Source: Tilletia caries (lineage: Eukaryota; Basidiomycota; Exobasidiomycetes; Tilletiales; Tilletiaceae). From it: a stretch of 64,000 nucleotides of DNA. The DNA lies in assembly GCA_032718865.1 (NCBI GenBank), contig JALUTQ010000041.1, forward strand, positions 992,001-1,056,000, read 5' to 3'. The notes below the pieces were generated by a model. It did not search any database, was not told the origin of the DNA, and saw only the letters and a list, made by a program, of their open reading frames with translations. The position numbers and the translations under genes were made by a program. Shown here one piece after another: positions 34,462 to 45,404 of the stretch; position 1 is the first letter of the stretch; every line of letters starts with the position of its first letter.

Positions 34462-34495
34462 CACGTGCGAGCGACGGTCTGGTGTGACCAGACTA
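34421..34495 (-). repeat. Right terminal inverted repeat block (17-mer plus 20-mer)
   Basis: The inner 17-mer at 34421-34437, a 38-bp spacer (twice the left spacer), and the outer 20-mer at 34476-34495. Confidence 0.92.
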
Positions 34496-34505
34496 CTTGT
34501 GGTGA
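34496..34505 (+). repeat. Target-site duplication, right copy
   Basis: CTTGTGGTGA, 10/10 identical to the left copy at 27627-27636. An 11th base (A) could belong to either the duplication or the TIR. Confidence 0.85.
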
Positions 34506-35232
34506 CTGGGTGAGGAAGTCAACAAACAAAGGCGCGGAGTTTCTCGGCCGAGTCTGTCCTCACGTGAGTGAGATCTGGCCGGCTTTGCTCTCGAGCCGGC
34601 AGCCGGAAATTCCTTCTCCTCGCACCCACCCTTTTCGCTGAGCGGCGAGCGCGCTGAGCGAAGAGGCGGCGTGTCCCCGTCGCAAATGGGGAGACGGTCG
34701 ATGGAGAACTGGGCTGGAGGCAGGTGACGATACATAGATCTGACACGAAGACGCTCTGTGCGTCAGACGGTGGGGGCACTAGGGCATGAGGAGCAGCTGA
34801 GAAAGGAACAGGAATCGAGAGCCGAGGCCTCGGGAGCTGCGAGGCAGCAGTGAGAGTGGGGAGCATCCCGCAGACACTGGATGGCGAGCACGGAGCACGG
34901 AGCATTCTGAGGGTGAGCGGCGAGCGGTCTTGCCGTTCGCTCTTGTTGAGAGCATCGGTTGAGGAGAAGGCGGTGGGGACTATAATACATGCTGAGGATG
35001 ACCGGCACCGGCTCACAACAAGGTGTGCACTCTGCATTCTGCATGCGCATGATTCGGAAGGCGGCCTCATCGAGATCCCTGCCCCGCAATCTGCCCTTCC
35101 CAGCTCATCGTTCATCTGTTGTATGTAAGACGGTCGCGGTCGAGCATCAGCACCACCACCATCCCTTCCTCCTCCTCATCCTTTCCTTCTTTCTCTATTG
35201 TCCCACAAGTAGAGCAAGCGATTCACAACACC
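34506..35232. other. Promoter region of FOX2
   Basis: About 730 bp. It contains GAGCGGCGAGCG/GTGAGCGGCGAGCGG words at 34,639-34,665 and 34,912-34,930, a TATAAT-like stretch near 34,980, and a pyrimidine-rich leader (35,160-35,205). No gene is seen. Confidence 0.4.
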
Positions 35233-38200
35233 ATGTCTGACGAATTCCCTTCCCTCGTTAACGGCAAGGTACGTGTCTGCTAGATACCAGCCGCACTTCG
35301 TCGCAGCGTCTCCTGATCACTTTCTCCTTCTCCCTGTCTTTTCCATTCGGTACTTCACGAGCAGATCAGGTAAGAAGCCTATCACCCGTGCCTTCGTTCT
35401 CACAGACATTCACCTTTGACAAACATCGTGCTTTCAAATCCACAGCCTGAAGGGCCGAGTTGCCGTCATCACCGGTGCTGGTAACGGTGAGCATGGCAAC
35501 CCAAACCTGGTCCGCAGACATTCAAACGCGTACTCAATCAATGTTCTTCAACATGTGCAGGTATCGGTCGCGCCTACGCAAATGCATTCGCTGCGCTCGG
35601 GGCCAAGGTCGTCATCAACGACCTCGGTCCGTCCGTTGAGGACAAGAGCCGCAACGCTGCCGATGTCGCCGTCGAGGCCATCAAGAAGGCCGGCGGTGAG
35701 GCCATCGCCAACAAAGACTCCAACGTCGACGGCCACAAGATCATCAAGCAGGCTATCGACACCTACGGCCGCGTCGACGTACGTTCCTGTCTGTCCCTTC
35801 TATCATTCTTACCTGTGAAAAGTGCTTACATGCGGTTTTGCGTGCCTTCTCCACCATACAGATCCTCATCAACAACGCCGGTATCCTTCGCGACAAGTCG
35901 TAAGTACTTTTTCTTCAGCGAAACGCCGCCTTCACTCATAGAGACTGACTACATGCGCCTTCTCGCCTTCATCCCCTTAATTAGCATGAAGTCCATGACT
36001 GACAAGGAGTGGGACGCCATAACAGCAGTCCACATCACCGGTTCATACGTCTGCTCCAAGGCTGCATGGCCTCACATGCGCAAGCAAAAGGTCTGCATTT
36101 ATACGGACCCTATATGTCGCGTTTCCTTCGATGTCGTTTGCTGACATTCCTTTTCTTTTCTGCAGTATGGTCGCATCATCAACATTGCCTCCGCTGCTGG
36201 TATCTACGGCAACTTCGGCCAGGCCAACGTGAGTGTTCAAAATACTGCTCCTGGCCCTCTTGCAATCTTCTCACATCCGCGGTATTTCCAATGACTTTTA
36301 CACAGTACTCCGCCGCCAAGCTCGGCATGAACTCCTTCACCCGCACATTGGCTATCGAGGGTGCCAAGTACAACATTCTCGTCAACGCCATCGCTCCCGT
36401 CGCTGCTTCCCAGATGCTCGCTTCCGTCATGCCCCCGGAGGTCCTCGAGAACCTCAAGCCTGAGTTCATCTCTCCTCTCGTCACCTACCTTGTCTCCGGA
36501 GAGAACACTGGTGAGTTGGAATCATACCCACCAACCAATATCCCTGATTCTGGCTCACGCGCTCGCGTTCTCTTTCTACAGAGTACAACGGTCAGCTCAT
36601 CGAGTGTGGTGCCGGTTTCATGGCTGCCCTCCGTCGTCAACGCAGTCACGGTGTCGTCTTCCGTGCCGACGACACCTTCACTCCCTCCGCCGTCCGTGCA
36701 CGCATCGACGACATCCTCAACTTCGACGAGAAGCCGGAGTACCCCGAGAAGATCACCGACGCCAACCACCTCGAGTTCCTCGAGCGTGCCAAGGAGGCCA
36801 AGCCCAACGACCAGGGTGACAAGGAGATCCGCTTCGACGGCCAGACTGTCCTCATCACCGGTGCTGGTGCTGGTCTCGGCAAGGCGTACGCGCTTCTCTT
36901 CGCCAAGCTCGGCGCCAACGTCGTCGTCAACGACTTCTCCGAGAAGGCCGCCAACGCCGTCATTGACGAGATCAAGAAGGCCGGCGGCAAGGCTGCCGCT
37001 GCCATTGGCTCCGTCGAGGACGGCGAGAAGATCGTCCAGGCTGCCGTTGACGCGTTCGGCGGTCTCCACGTCATCGTCAACAACGCTGGTATCCTCCGCG
37101 ACAAGTCCTTTGCCAGTGTTACCGACGAGGAGTGGCACGCCGTCATCAACGTCCACCTCCGCGGTACTTACAAGGTCTGCAAGGCCGCCTGGCCCATCTT
37201 CCAGCAGCAGAAGTTCGGTCGCATCATCAACACCACCTCCGCTGTCGGTCTCTACGGTAACTTTGGTCAGGCCAACTACTCGACTGCCAAGGGTGCCGTC
37301 ATCGGTCTTACTCAAACCTTGGCCATCGAGGGGCAGAAGTACAACATCTTGGCCAACGTGATTGCGCCCAACGCTGGTACGGCCATGACTGCCACCATCT
37401 GGCCCCAGGAGATGGTTGACGCCTTTAAGCCGGCCTACGTCGCGCCTGCCGTTGCTTTCCTCGGCTCCAAGGAGTGCGAGGTCACGAAGGGTATCTTTGA
37501 GGTTTCTGGTGGCTGGGTCGCTGCCGTCCGCTGGCAACGCGCCGGTGGCCACTCGTTCAGCCACGCCAAGACGCTCCAGCCCGAGCACGTCAAGAACCGC
37601 ATTGCGAAGATCTTTGACTTTGACGAGGAGCGGGCCATCTACCCTGCCGACAACCAGGAGTCGCTGAACGACATCATGTCGAACATCGGCAACGACGCTG
37701 AAGAGGAGGAGGAGGAGGGCGGATCGTCTGCTGGCGGTGATGCGGGAGACTACTCGGACTCGGAGGACCCGGAGCTTGTGAAGGAGGCTAAGAAGCAGAA
37801 GGTCGAGTCTGGCGAGTTCTCGTACTCGGAGCGCGACGTGATCCTGTACAATCTCGGCGTGGGCGCTCAAGCGAAGGAGCTCCAGTACACGTTTGAGCAG
37901 GACGATGACTTCCAGGCTGTGCCCTCGTTCGGTGTGGTTCCTCAGTTCATCACCTCGAGCTCGCTGCCCCTTGGTGAGTACGCACGACTTTTTTTTCTTC
38001 CCTTTTTGGCGCTGAAAGGGAGGGAACTTCGTTGGGATGACCGTTGGCTGACTGACTTTTTCGTATTTTTTTTCCTCCCGACGCGTCTTTTTCGCTTTAT
38101 TTACAGACTTCCTGCCCAACTTCTCGGTTCGTTGAGCTACGAGACGCTTCTGGACTTTGATTTCTTGGTCGCGAGGTTTTCTGACATGCTCTCCTTTGTT

Positions 38201-39377
38201 TGTTCTGTACACAGCCTATGATGCTCCTCCACGGCGAGCAATATCTCAAGTGAGTGGCTATTTGTTCACATCCTGAAGACGCGTAAAGGGTTCTTGTACT
38301 GACTTGGCTGTGCACCCTCTCTCAGGATCCACAAGGACATCCCTACCTCGGGCACGCTGACCAACTACCCCGCACTGGCTGAGGTTCTTGACAAGGGCAA
38401 GGTGCGTGTGAAACGCGATTGCTCTATCGATTTTGAGAAAAAGAATGAGCGCGTAGCTGATCCTCTTCTGTCCACGCTTGCTTGGACGTGGTTAGGCCGC
38501 TGCCGTCCGCAGCATCACCCTGACCAAGGACTCGTCTGGTGACGTCGTATTCGAGAACCACTCCGTTGTTTTCATCCGAGGAAGCGGTGGCGTGAGTATT
38601 GTTTTTCGCCAGCAAGCTGCTCGGCTGGCGCGCGTGCGCGTCGGCGTTCAGCTAGAGAAGCGAGGGCCGGGTTCCTGATGCCGTTTGTTTCCCTCTGTTA
38701 TTTACAGTTCGAAGGCAAGAAGACCGGCAAGGACTGGGGAGAGGCGACCGCTGCTAACAAGCCCCCGTCACGGAAGCCTGACTGGGTTGGTACCTACAAG
38801 ACGAGCGTGGACCAGGCTGCGCTGTACCGGTACGTCTGACACGTTTCTAACCCTCGGCACCAGGTAATGCCACCTAGTGCAGTTCGCTGACCTTTGTTTG
38901 CCTGAATTTTCTCGTTTAATAGACTGTCGGGTGACTACAACCCCCTGCACAGTGAGTAGAGCTGATATTCTCCAGGGCAGTGGTCAGACTCGGCACTCAC
39001 ATTTTTGGCTCCTTGCCCTGCTCTCTCTTTCCAGTCGACCCCAGCTTCGCATCTGTCGGTGGCTTTGAGGCACCCATTCTGCACGGTCTCTGCAGTTACG
39101 GTATCTCGACTTACCTGTTGCACAAGGAGTTCGGCAAGATCTCCAGCATCAAGGCACGCTTCCAGGGTGGTGAGTCTTGCCCCAACCTTCCCGCACCTGC
39201 GCCTTGTTCTGTTCTTTATCTCACCGCAAGCGATGTCCTCTTCCGTTTGCAGTCGTCATGCCCGGCCAGACTATCGAGGTCCGTGCATGGAAGGAGGACA
39301 AGAAGGTCATCTTCGAGTCCTGGGTCAAGGACACGAACAAGATTGCCCTTGGTGCCGCTGCCATCACCCTCGCTTGA
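35233..39377 (+). CDS. FOX2: Multifunctional beta-oxidation enzyme type 2 (hydratase/3-hydroxyacyl-CoA dehydrogenase)
   Basis: Seventeen exons with consistent phases: 35233-35268, 35365-35369 (5 nt), 35446-35486, 35561-35778, 35862-35899, 35985-36090, 36166-36228, 36306-36510, 36582-37973, 38107-38126 (20 nt), 38215-38249, 38326-38401, 38496-38591, 38708-38829, 38923-38951, 39035-39169, 39253-39377. The product has 913 residues. Two tandem SDR domains are present: ITGAGNGIG with catalytic YSAAK (Tyr ~170) and ITGAGAGLG with YSTAK (Tyr ~469). A C-terminal MaoC-type hydratase-2 hot-dog domain carries the signature SGDYNPLHIDP. It converts trans-2-enoyl-CoA via the D-3-hydroxy intermediate to 3-ketoacyl-CoA in fatty-acid degradation. 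The C-terminus ...ITLA lacks the SKL-type peroxisomal signal usual for this enzyme. Confidence 0.96.
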
Positions 39378-39912
39378 GCAAGGGGCGTCTGTCACCCATT
39401 TTCTCTTTTACGTCCTCCACGCCAATCACAAAATGAACGAACGCGGTCGGACGGGGGGGTTCCTTCATCGACTGTTATGGCCGTCCGCCTCTGTAACTCG
39501 TCATAACGCGCGTTTCGAAACTCTCTCTGTTTCTTCCTTCCTGTTTCTATCCATGGTCCGCATCCTTCTTGGACTGGTACTATCTTCACTCTTCAGAACG
39601 AATTTAAACCACACAACTTCTCTCTTTTCATCGCGTCCCGTTGGCGTTCACGGACGTCTGCGTGGCGTGCGCATCTTGAGTTACGGTCCTGAGTCGGTAC
39701 TGAGCTCGACGGTTGCCACTGCGCAGGCTGGCTGTGCATCAGTGCATGGGCCAATTATTGTCCCTGACCAGCAGGACGTCTCTCCCTGTCGAACAGCTCC
39801 CCTTGCACCTTGCTGAAGTCTCTGTCGTTGCTGCCGTAGCAACTGCAATCGCTGAGTCGAGTCGCATTGTGTCTGTATAGTATTCGAAAGGACGCCAGCT
39901 CCCACGAAGAAG
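39378..39912. other. Intergenic spacer
   Basis: 535 bp with the 3' UTR of FOX2 and the leader of the next gene. No feature is supported. Confidence 0.4.
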
Positions 39913-42112
39913 ATGTCTGGCGACGGCAATCCCAACAAGGGGAGTCGATTCAATTTCCGCGACGCTGTTCGTTCCGTCCAGACCGCGCTTGGGAAGCCAA
40001 GTGGTAGTAGTGGTGCGGAGGAGGCGAGCGGCTACGAACCCTTCCCATCCGGTCTTCATCTCGACACCGACGAGCCCGAAAACGTGGCCGAGGAGGAGGA
40101 CGTCCGGGTCGTCCCCCATCATTTCCCGCACGTCACAGATGCTCAGCTCGAAAAGCTCTTCCCGTTGCCGGGCTCGATGAGCGGAAGCAGTGCGACTGGG
40201 CCAAGTAAGCATGAGAATGCTGCTTTGCGTCGGCGTCAGGTCGCTCGCGCCGCGCTCGACGAGATGGAACGTGAGTCCCGCCCTGTGAAATGCTCAATGA
40301 TGTGTAAAAGTTGCTCACCTTCCACGAACATTTCTGGCCTTCCTTCCCTCTTGGGATTTCTGTAGTCAACTGGAAGCTCGACCCCGTTACGCTCGGAGAG
40401 AAGTCCGATTTCAATCAAGGCTGTGCGGTCCTTATGGCTCTCCTCGCTCGCGTCCGCGTCGGTGGCAAAGATGACTCCGGCCTGCTGGACTACTCGCCCG
40501 CTGGCCTTCAGTCCGCCGAGGCCCAACGCCAAAAGCGAGAAGGCTCAACTCAGGAGTCTGGCGGACCAGGTGGGAAGAAGAAAGGAGCGAGCAGTGCCGC
40601 CTTTGCACGTCGGTGGGAGGCGCACGACCTTCTGAAAGCGATCGATCAGCAAGACCATGAGACGATCCTTTACATCCGAGATCAGGCGATGGACTTGCTT
40701 CTGGACCTTTCGTCGTCAGCCACTGGCACGAGGAGCGGAGGAAGTGGCTCTGGTGCCTTGAAAACGCCGCTTGGATAGTGAGTCTCAGTTGTTGCACCTT
40801 AGGCGTTAGGTCGGATTGTAGAACTGACAAGATCGTTGCTTCTGTTGTCCTCCACAGCTCCATCTCAGTAAGTACTGCCACCTTCTTCCACATTGAGTTG
40901 CGCACCTCTATGATTCTGACATTCTTCTCACCCTCAGCTCGGTCCAAAGTGGGACTCGACTTCCATCGTCATCTGCGGAGCCTTGAGCAAGTTTGTAAAC
41001 TCGCTTCCGGATGGCGAAGAGGATGCCACCAGCGCCACTGCCGACCAGACGAAATCTGGTACGCCAGCCCGCAAACGCGGTCACAAGATGCAGCTTGACC
41101 CACGAACGATGCAGCGTTTACGCAAGCTCAAGACGAATCTGAAATTGGTACGATCGAGGATTGCCGCTGCCCGTCTCGCGAAAAAAGTCACACATCAGGT
41201 GTAGCTGACAACCTCCTTCTTTGCATCGAACTATGACAGGCCATTGACAACTCTCTCTTCAAAGATCAAAACAATCTGCTGGCATCGTACATGCAAGTGC
41301 TGATCATGTCCGAGGGTGTCGGATGGGTCAGAGACTCGACAGATTCCGTGCAGCGCGCACTCGAAACGCACATTCGAGGCGTCGGCGAAGGACAAGGCGG
41401 TACGCCAGCGAACCCGGCCTCTGTTGCCACCGATTGTGTGCTCCAGTTTATTACCGTCAACCTGAGGGCGAAGAAGGAGAAGGCCTCCTCGGTCAATGAC
41501 TAGTAAGCTTGAAAATGGCTCATGCGTGATGGGTGGTAAGCGCAACAACATCTGAAGCTTCTTGTTATTGTTCCCAGTATCTCCAACGCCGTTGGCGACC
41601 TCCTGCTGTGCGCACTTTGGCAGATGGTCCTCCTCCGCCCGAGCGAGGTCCTTCCCGGCGCAAACGAGACCCTGAACCCAGACCTGGTCAGATGCATCCC
41701 TGCCTACATCTTCGCTCGAGACGAACGCGTCGCCCAGCAGTTCATCGACCGGATCCACGGCCTCTGTCGGGTCATTGACGAAGCACGCCTGCAGGGAGAC
41801 GAGGCCGAGGGAAGGCGTTGGTCGAGGGCGCGTGCACTGAGTACGACTTCTAGGAAATCAGCCAAGGTGGGCAATGAAGGCGGCGGATCGGACGACGACG
41901 GCGACAAGGAGGGAGACGAAGATGAAGATGCTGGTCAGAGTCGGTGGTCAACCACGGCTTCGACAGCTTCTCAGCGCACGATCCAGCTGGCGCACAATCG
42001 CAATATGCGGTACCTTAAGGTCGCCGAGCAGATGGCCGACGCACTCGGGGAAGCATTCCGCACGAAATCCGAGCAGCGCCTCGAGATCATCAAGCAGGTC
42101 CTCAAGCTGTAA
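39913..42112 (+). CDS. Conserved-looking helical protein, function unknown
   Basis: Exons 39913-40270, 40366-40777, 40858-40867 (10 nt), 40938-41147, 41240-41502 and 41578-42112 give 595 residues with all phases matching. I do not recognise the family. The N-terminus is disordered (NPNKGSRFNFRDAVRS...). The middle and C-terminus are predicted all-helical, with solvent-pattern segments such as FNQGCAVLMALLARV, HETILYIRDQAMDLLLDL, STSIVICGALSKFVNSL, LLASYMQVLIMSEGVGWV and ISNAVGDLLLCALWQMVLL, like an armadillo/HEAT-type solenoid. An acidic insert (DDDGDKEGDEDED) precedes a final coiled coil (KVAEQMADALGEAFRTK). It has no TM or signal peptide and is probably a cytosolic or nuclear scaffold. Confidence 0.75.
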
Positions 42113-42753
42113 AGCCCCCCATTCCGCCTTTCCCCATTATCCCATCGAGGAATGTGAATGAAATTCAAGGCTATGTCCGGAAGGCAAAGCCACATGTTAA
42201 TGCATTTTGAGGGCTGTGGATGGTCTCAAGGACCGCTATGATAAGACTACATACAAGAGGAGAACGGTTCTTGGAAATTTCTGGTTTACGACCCGCACGG
42301 GGCAAAGGGGGGAGAGAGATGTGCGATGAGATGAGAAGGTGGTCGTACAAGAAGACTTTTGCTGGTCCAGAAGGGGCAGGAGGCTTAGATCGGCGGTTGG
42401 GAGGAAGGAATGCGGTTTGGTCCGGGTGCGGCCTCAGGCACTGTGCTGCTAAGTCGGGGAGGATGGGGACAGGAGGATGGACTGGAGGAGGTAGGTGTTT
42501 CAAGATTTTGGGGAACAGTGATGACTGTATGCGAGTATGCTGTGTTGAGTTTGAGTTGAGCGTCCGTAAGAGCGTCCGAAAGATGAGGAAGAAGTCAAGG
42601 GGGTAAAAAGGCATGGGTCAGGCGCCCCAGATCCATGGGATTAGGGTCAGGCAAACTTTGAGGAGGGGGGTTGGGGCAAGGTACGAGGCAGGGGGGTTTG
42701 TGTGGAGTGCGGACGACAGTAGGCTGTGTTGATTTTTTGATTTTTTTTTTTTT
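42113..42753. other. Convergent 3' region
   Basis: 640 bp between convergent genes, G-rich on the plus strand with a T13-type run near 42,740. No gene is supported. Confidence 0.4.
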
Positions 42754-45118
42754 TCATCGAGAGCGCTTAGAGGGGGCACTACTGCGCTTCTGCGCAATGA
42801 GAACCTCGAGCTGCTCGCAAACCTCGGTCATGGTCGGTCGCTCCCGGGGCGAGTGGTGCCACATGCGGTCGAGAAGCTCCACGATGTCGTCTCCGTACTG
42901 TCTCCGGATCGAGCCAGTATAAGGACTGTTTCGTATCGCAAAAACGGAGGAGGAGGAGGAAGGGAGACTCGGGGTCAGCCTTCTGTGCGCATGGGGGCTT
43001 ATTCGTTTCAAACTACGCCAGCAACCAGAAAAGGCACTCACCGTTGTCGTTTCTGACCGACGTCGAGATAGATCTGGTGCTCGTTCATGTCTTGGAAAGG
43101 GTACTTCTTCTCTGTCTGGTGCCACTGTAGCGCCTCCCAGAATGTCATGGCCGCAGACCACACGTCAACCTTTTCGTTGTAGTGGGGCTTCGGAACCCAA
43201 AGCTCCGCAGCCTGCCAATTGACTGTGCCGACGATGGAACGGACGACGGAGCGCGTCGAATTCTTGACCCTTGCCAAACCCTGGTGCACAAAGGAAGATA
43301 GCGGTCAGCAAATCTTCCCCCCTTTGTTTCCACTTTCTTTTTTAACTGGGGAACACTTACAAAGTCGTTGATCTTGGCCGTTCGATTTCGTGTGATGAGT
43401 ACATTTGTCGATTTGACGTCCCGATGAATAATAGCAGGCTTGCGTGTGTGTAGGTATGCTAAGCCCCGTGCGGTTTCCAGCATGATTCGGTACTGTATGC
43501 AGCGGCGAAGCGACAAGGATTCCAGTGAGTAAGAGCTGGTATGGTGAATCCACACCCCGGAAGCAAAGACAAAACTCACGATCTCTTCGTCCGCCGGTGC
43601 CGAGGTGTTGCGAATATAGTCGAAGAGATCGCCATTAGAGCAGAGCTCGGTGACTATCATCACAGGCACGGCACTGGGCTCCTCGGGAATGCTGACACCG
43701 ATGAAGCGAACAATATTCTCATGCTTGAGATCGCGCAGCAAGCTCAGCTCCTTGATGTCCATCTCCGTCAGCTGGTCGCGGATATCGGCGATGGCAACCT
43801 TGTTGATGCGCGCCTTGGAGATTTGATATTTGCCCACGTAGACATCCTTAAATCCGCCCGATCCGATCTTCTCGAGCTTCTCGAGCTTGCTCGGGTGGAT
43901 CTCTTTGTCTATGAGATTGAGGCCTTCTAGATCAAGCCCATTGAGTTCGTCAAAGGCCTCGGCAGGTCGAGCCTCTGCATCGCCTGCAGGCAGCTGTGGA
44001 GTGGGCGGCTTGTACGAGTGTATTATGCTACTGTTACTCCTCGAGAGAAGGGTGGTATCGGCGTCGTCATAGGAAGACGAAGCCTGTCGCTTCGGCCGCC
44101 GATACTGGCGCGATGCTCGTGTGTGAGACGAGCTTGAGGCACGAGGTGTAGTTGCGCCTTCTTGATCGCTCTCGTCGGCGTCTTCCGCGCTGTGGTCGCT
44201 CTTCGTCTTGCTCCTGGTCCTAGCCGGGCTGCTTGCCCTCCGGCTGGTGTCAAGGTGTTCTCGCTGCATTGGCAGAGAGCATGGGCAACCGATGTGAGCA
44301 GGTTCACGTGCTACTGTCCCATGATGTAAAGGATGGAATGGCTCACCCAGTGCATAATACCGCCAATTAAGTCATCCTTTGTGTACAGATCCGGATCGAT
44401 GCTCTGTTCGTCGTCCCAGATGCCCGTCCTGAGATGGACTCGAATGAGGTCCACCTTGAGCAATCGGTGGAGCTGCTTGTCTGATGCTTCTCTGAGCAGG
44501 TAGTCATCTGTAGGCCCTGACAAAGTCGAACAGGACGGGGCCGGGTAGAGCGATCAGCGCTGCTTATCGCGGCAGCGGCATTCACATCTGATGTGAACTC
44601 ACCAGCATTCCTTGTGTCTTCCTCCTGAGCCTCCTTTGCAGGTTGCGCGACTTGCTGCGAGCCGAGCGCTTCCATCTCGACATCGCTCAATGCCGACTCC
44701 TCCTCTTCATCATAGCTTTCCAGCGTCTCCTCGTCTTCTTCACTTTCCTCTAGCTTCTGCTTCTCTTTCCCCTTGCCATTCAGTGGATTTCTGACCGGCG
44801 CGGCGCGTAAGCGTGTCCTCCTGGTAGGATACTGGCGCGGCATTCGTCGTACGGGGGATCCATTTGGCGAAGGCGCGAAGGAAGAGGTGGAGCCGGACTC
44901 GGAGCCTGTAGACCACTCTGCGGAGGAAGGCGGTGCTGGATGATCGAGCTTGCGGGCCTTGGGCGAAGGCTTGAGGATGTCGCCGCGAGAGCGCCTTGCT
45001 AGGATGGGCGAGGAGTGCTGGTAGTGGTGATGGTGGTGGTTGTGGTGCACATGATGCGCGAGGGCCGAGGCGCGCGTGCGGATGGGCGAGAAGACGAGCG
45101 CGCTGGCCGCGGCGGTGA

Positions 45119-45152
<34 letters not shown>

Positions 45153-45326
45153 CCTGCGCGTTGCTGCTGTTGTTGTTGTTGCTGCTGCTGCTGCCAATGC
45201 TGTCGATGCTGCTGTTGATGGTCCGACCTTCTTGCGGTGGATGAGGCGCTTCCGCTTCGCCCGTGTCCCGTTCAGACCAGACGCGGCCGGGCTGCTTGCA
45301 GAGGATGCAGACGCGCGTCCCACCAT
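42754..45326 (-). CDS. TKL-like protein kinase lacking the canonical VAIK lysine
   Basis: Six exons: 45326-44603, 44516-44347, 44263-43580, 43492-43361, 43280-43042 and 42982-42754, all in phase, giving 725 residues. The N-terminal ~300 residues are disordered and basic, with an SNSNSNSNS tract and poly-Ala/Thr runs encoded by CTG/TTG repeats, followed by an acidic EESEEDEETLES stretch. The kinase domain starts near residue 425: glycine loop GSGGF, hinge MIVTELCSNGDLFDYI, catalytic loop HRDVKSTN (Asp ~551) and DFG split by an intron (ND F|GLA). Then come APE-like AAELW, DVWSAAMTFWEAL and a C-lobe ending RPTMTEVCEQLEVL. Beta-3 reads KVAIADI instead of VAIK, so the usual ATP-anchoring lysine is absent or shifted. 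The substrate is unknown. Confidence 0.85.
45121..45205. repeat. CTG/TTG trinucleotide tracts inside kinase exon 1
   Basis: Imperfect CTGTTG and TTG/CTG runs encode SNSNSN and Ala/Thr runs on the minus strand. They are likely prone to length change, and both tracts remain in frame here. Confidence 0.8.
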
Positions 45327-45404
45327 GTCGCCGAGATGCTCGCTGCTGCTGTTGTGGGCGACAAGAAGGGCGCCATCAACGAAAGGTGTTGGTTGGATCG
45401 AAGC

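Larger units (their letters stand above)
27637..34495. mobile_element. DUF6589-RecQ transposon: 6,859-bp TIR element, apparently autonomous
   Basis: The left end (27637-27656) reads TAGTCTGGTCACACCAGACC. The right end (34476-34495) is its exact inverse complement (20/20). A second exact inverted pair lies just inside: GGTCTGGGGACACTCGA at 27676-27692 and its inverse at 34421-34437 (17/17). A 10-bp direct duplication flanks the element. Each 20-mer is itself a near-palindrome (GTCTGGT/ACCAGAC), so the GGTCTGG word occurs several times at each end, as expected of transposase-binding sites. Inside are exactly two convergent genes, a DUF6589 protein (+) and a RecQ-like helicase (-), 65 bp apart. 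Both have long frames and sensible introns, so insertion was recent or the element is maintained. Confidence 0.88.

Noticed and set aside
36485..38212. Long minus-strand open frame opposite FOX2
   Set aside because: It is a shadow of the strongly biased FOX2 codons. The plus-strand product has full catalytic motifs.
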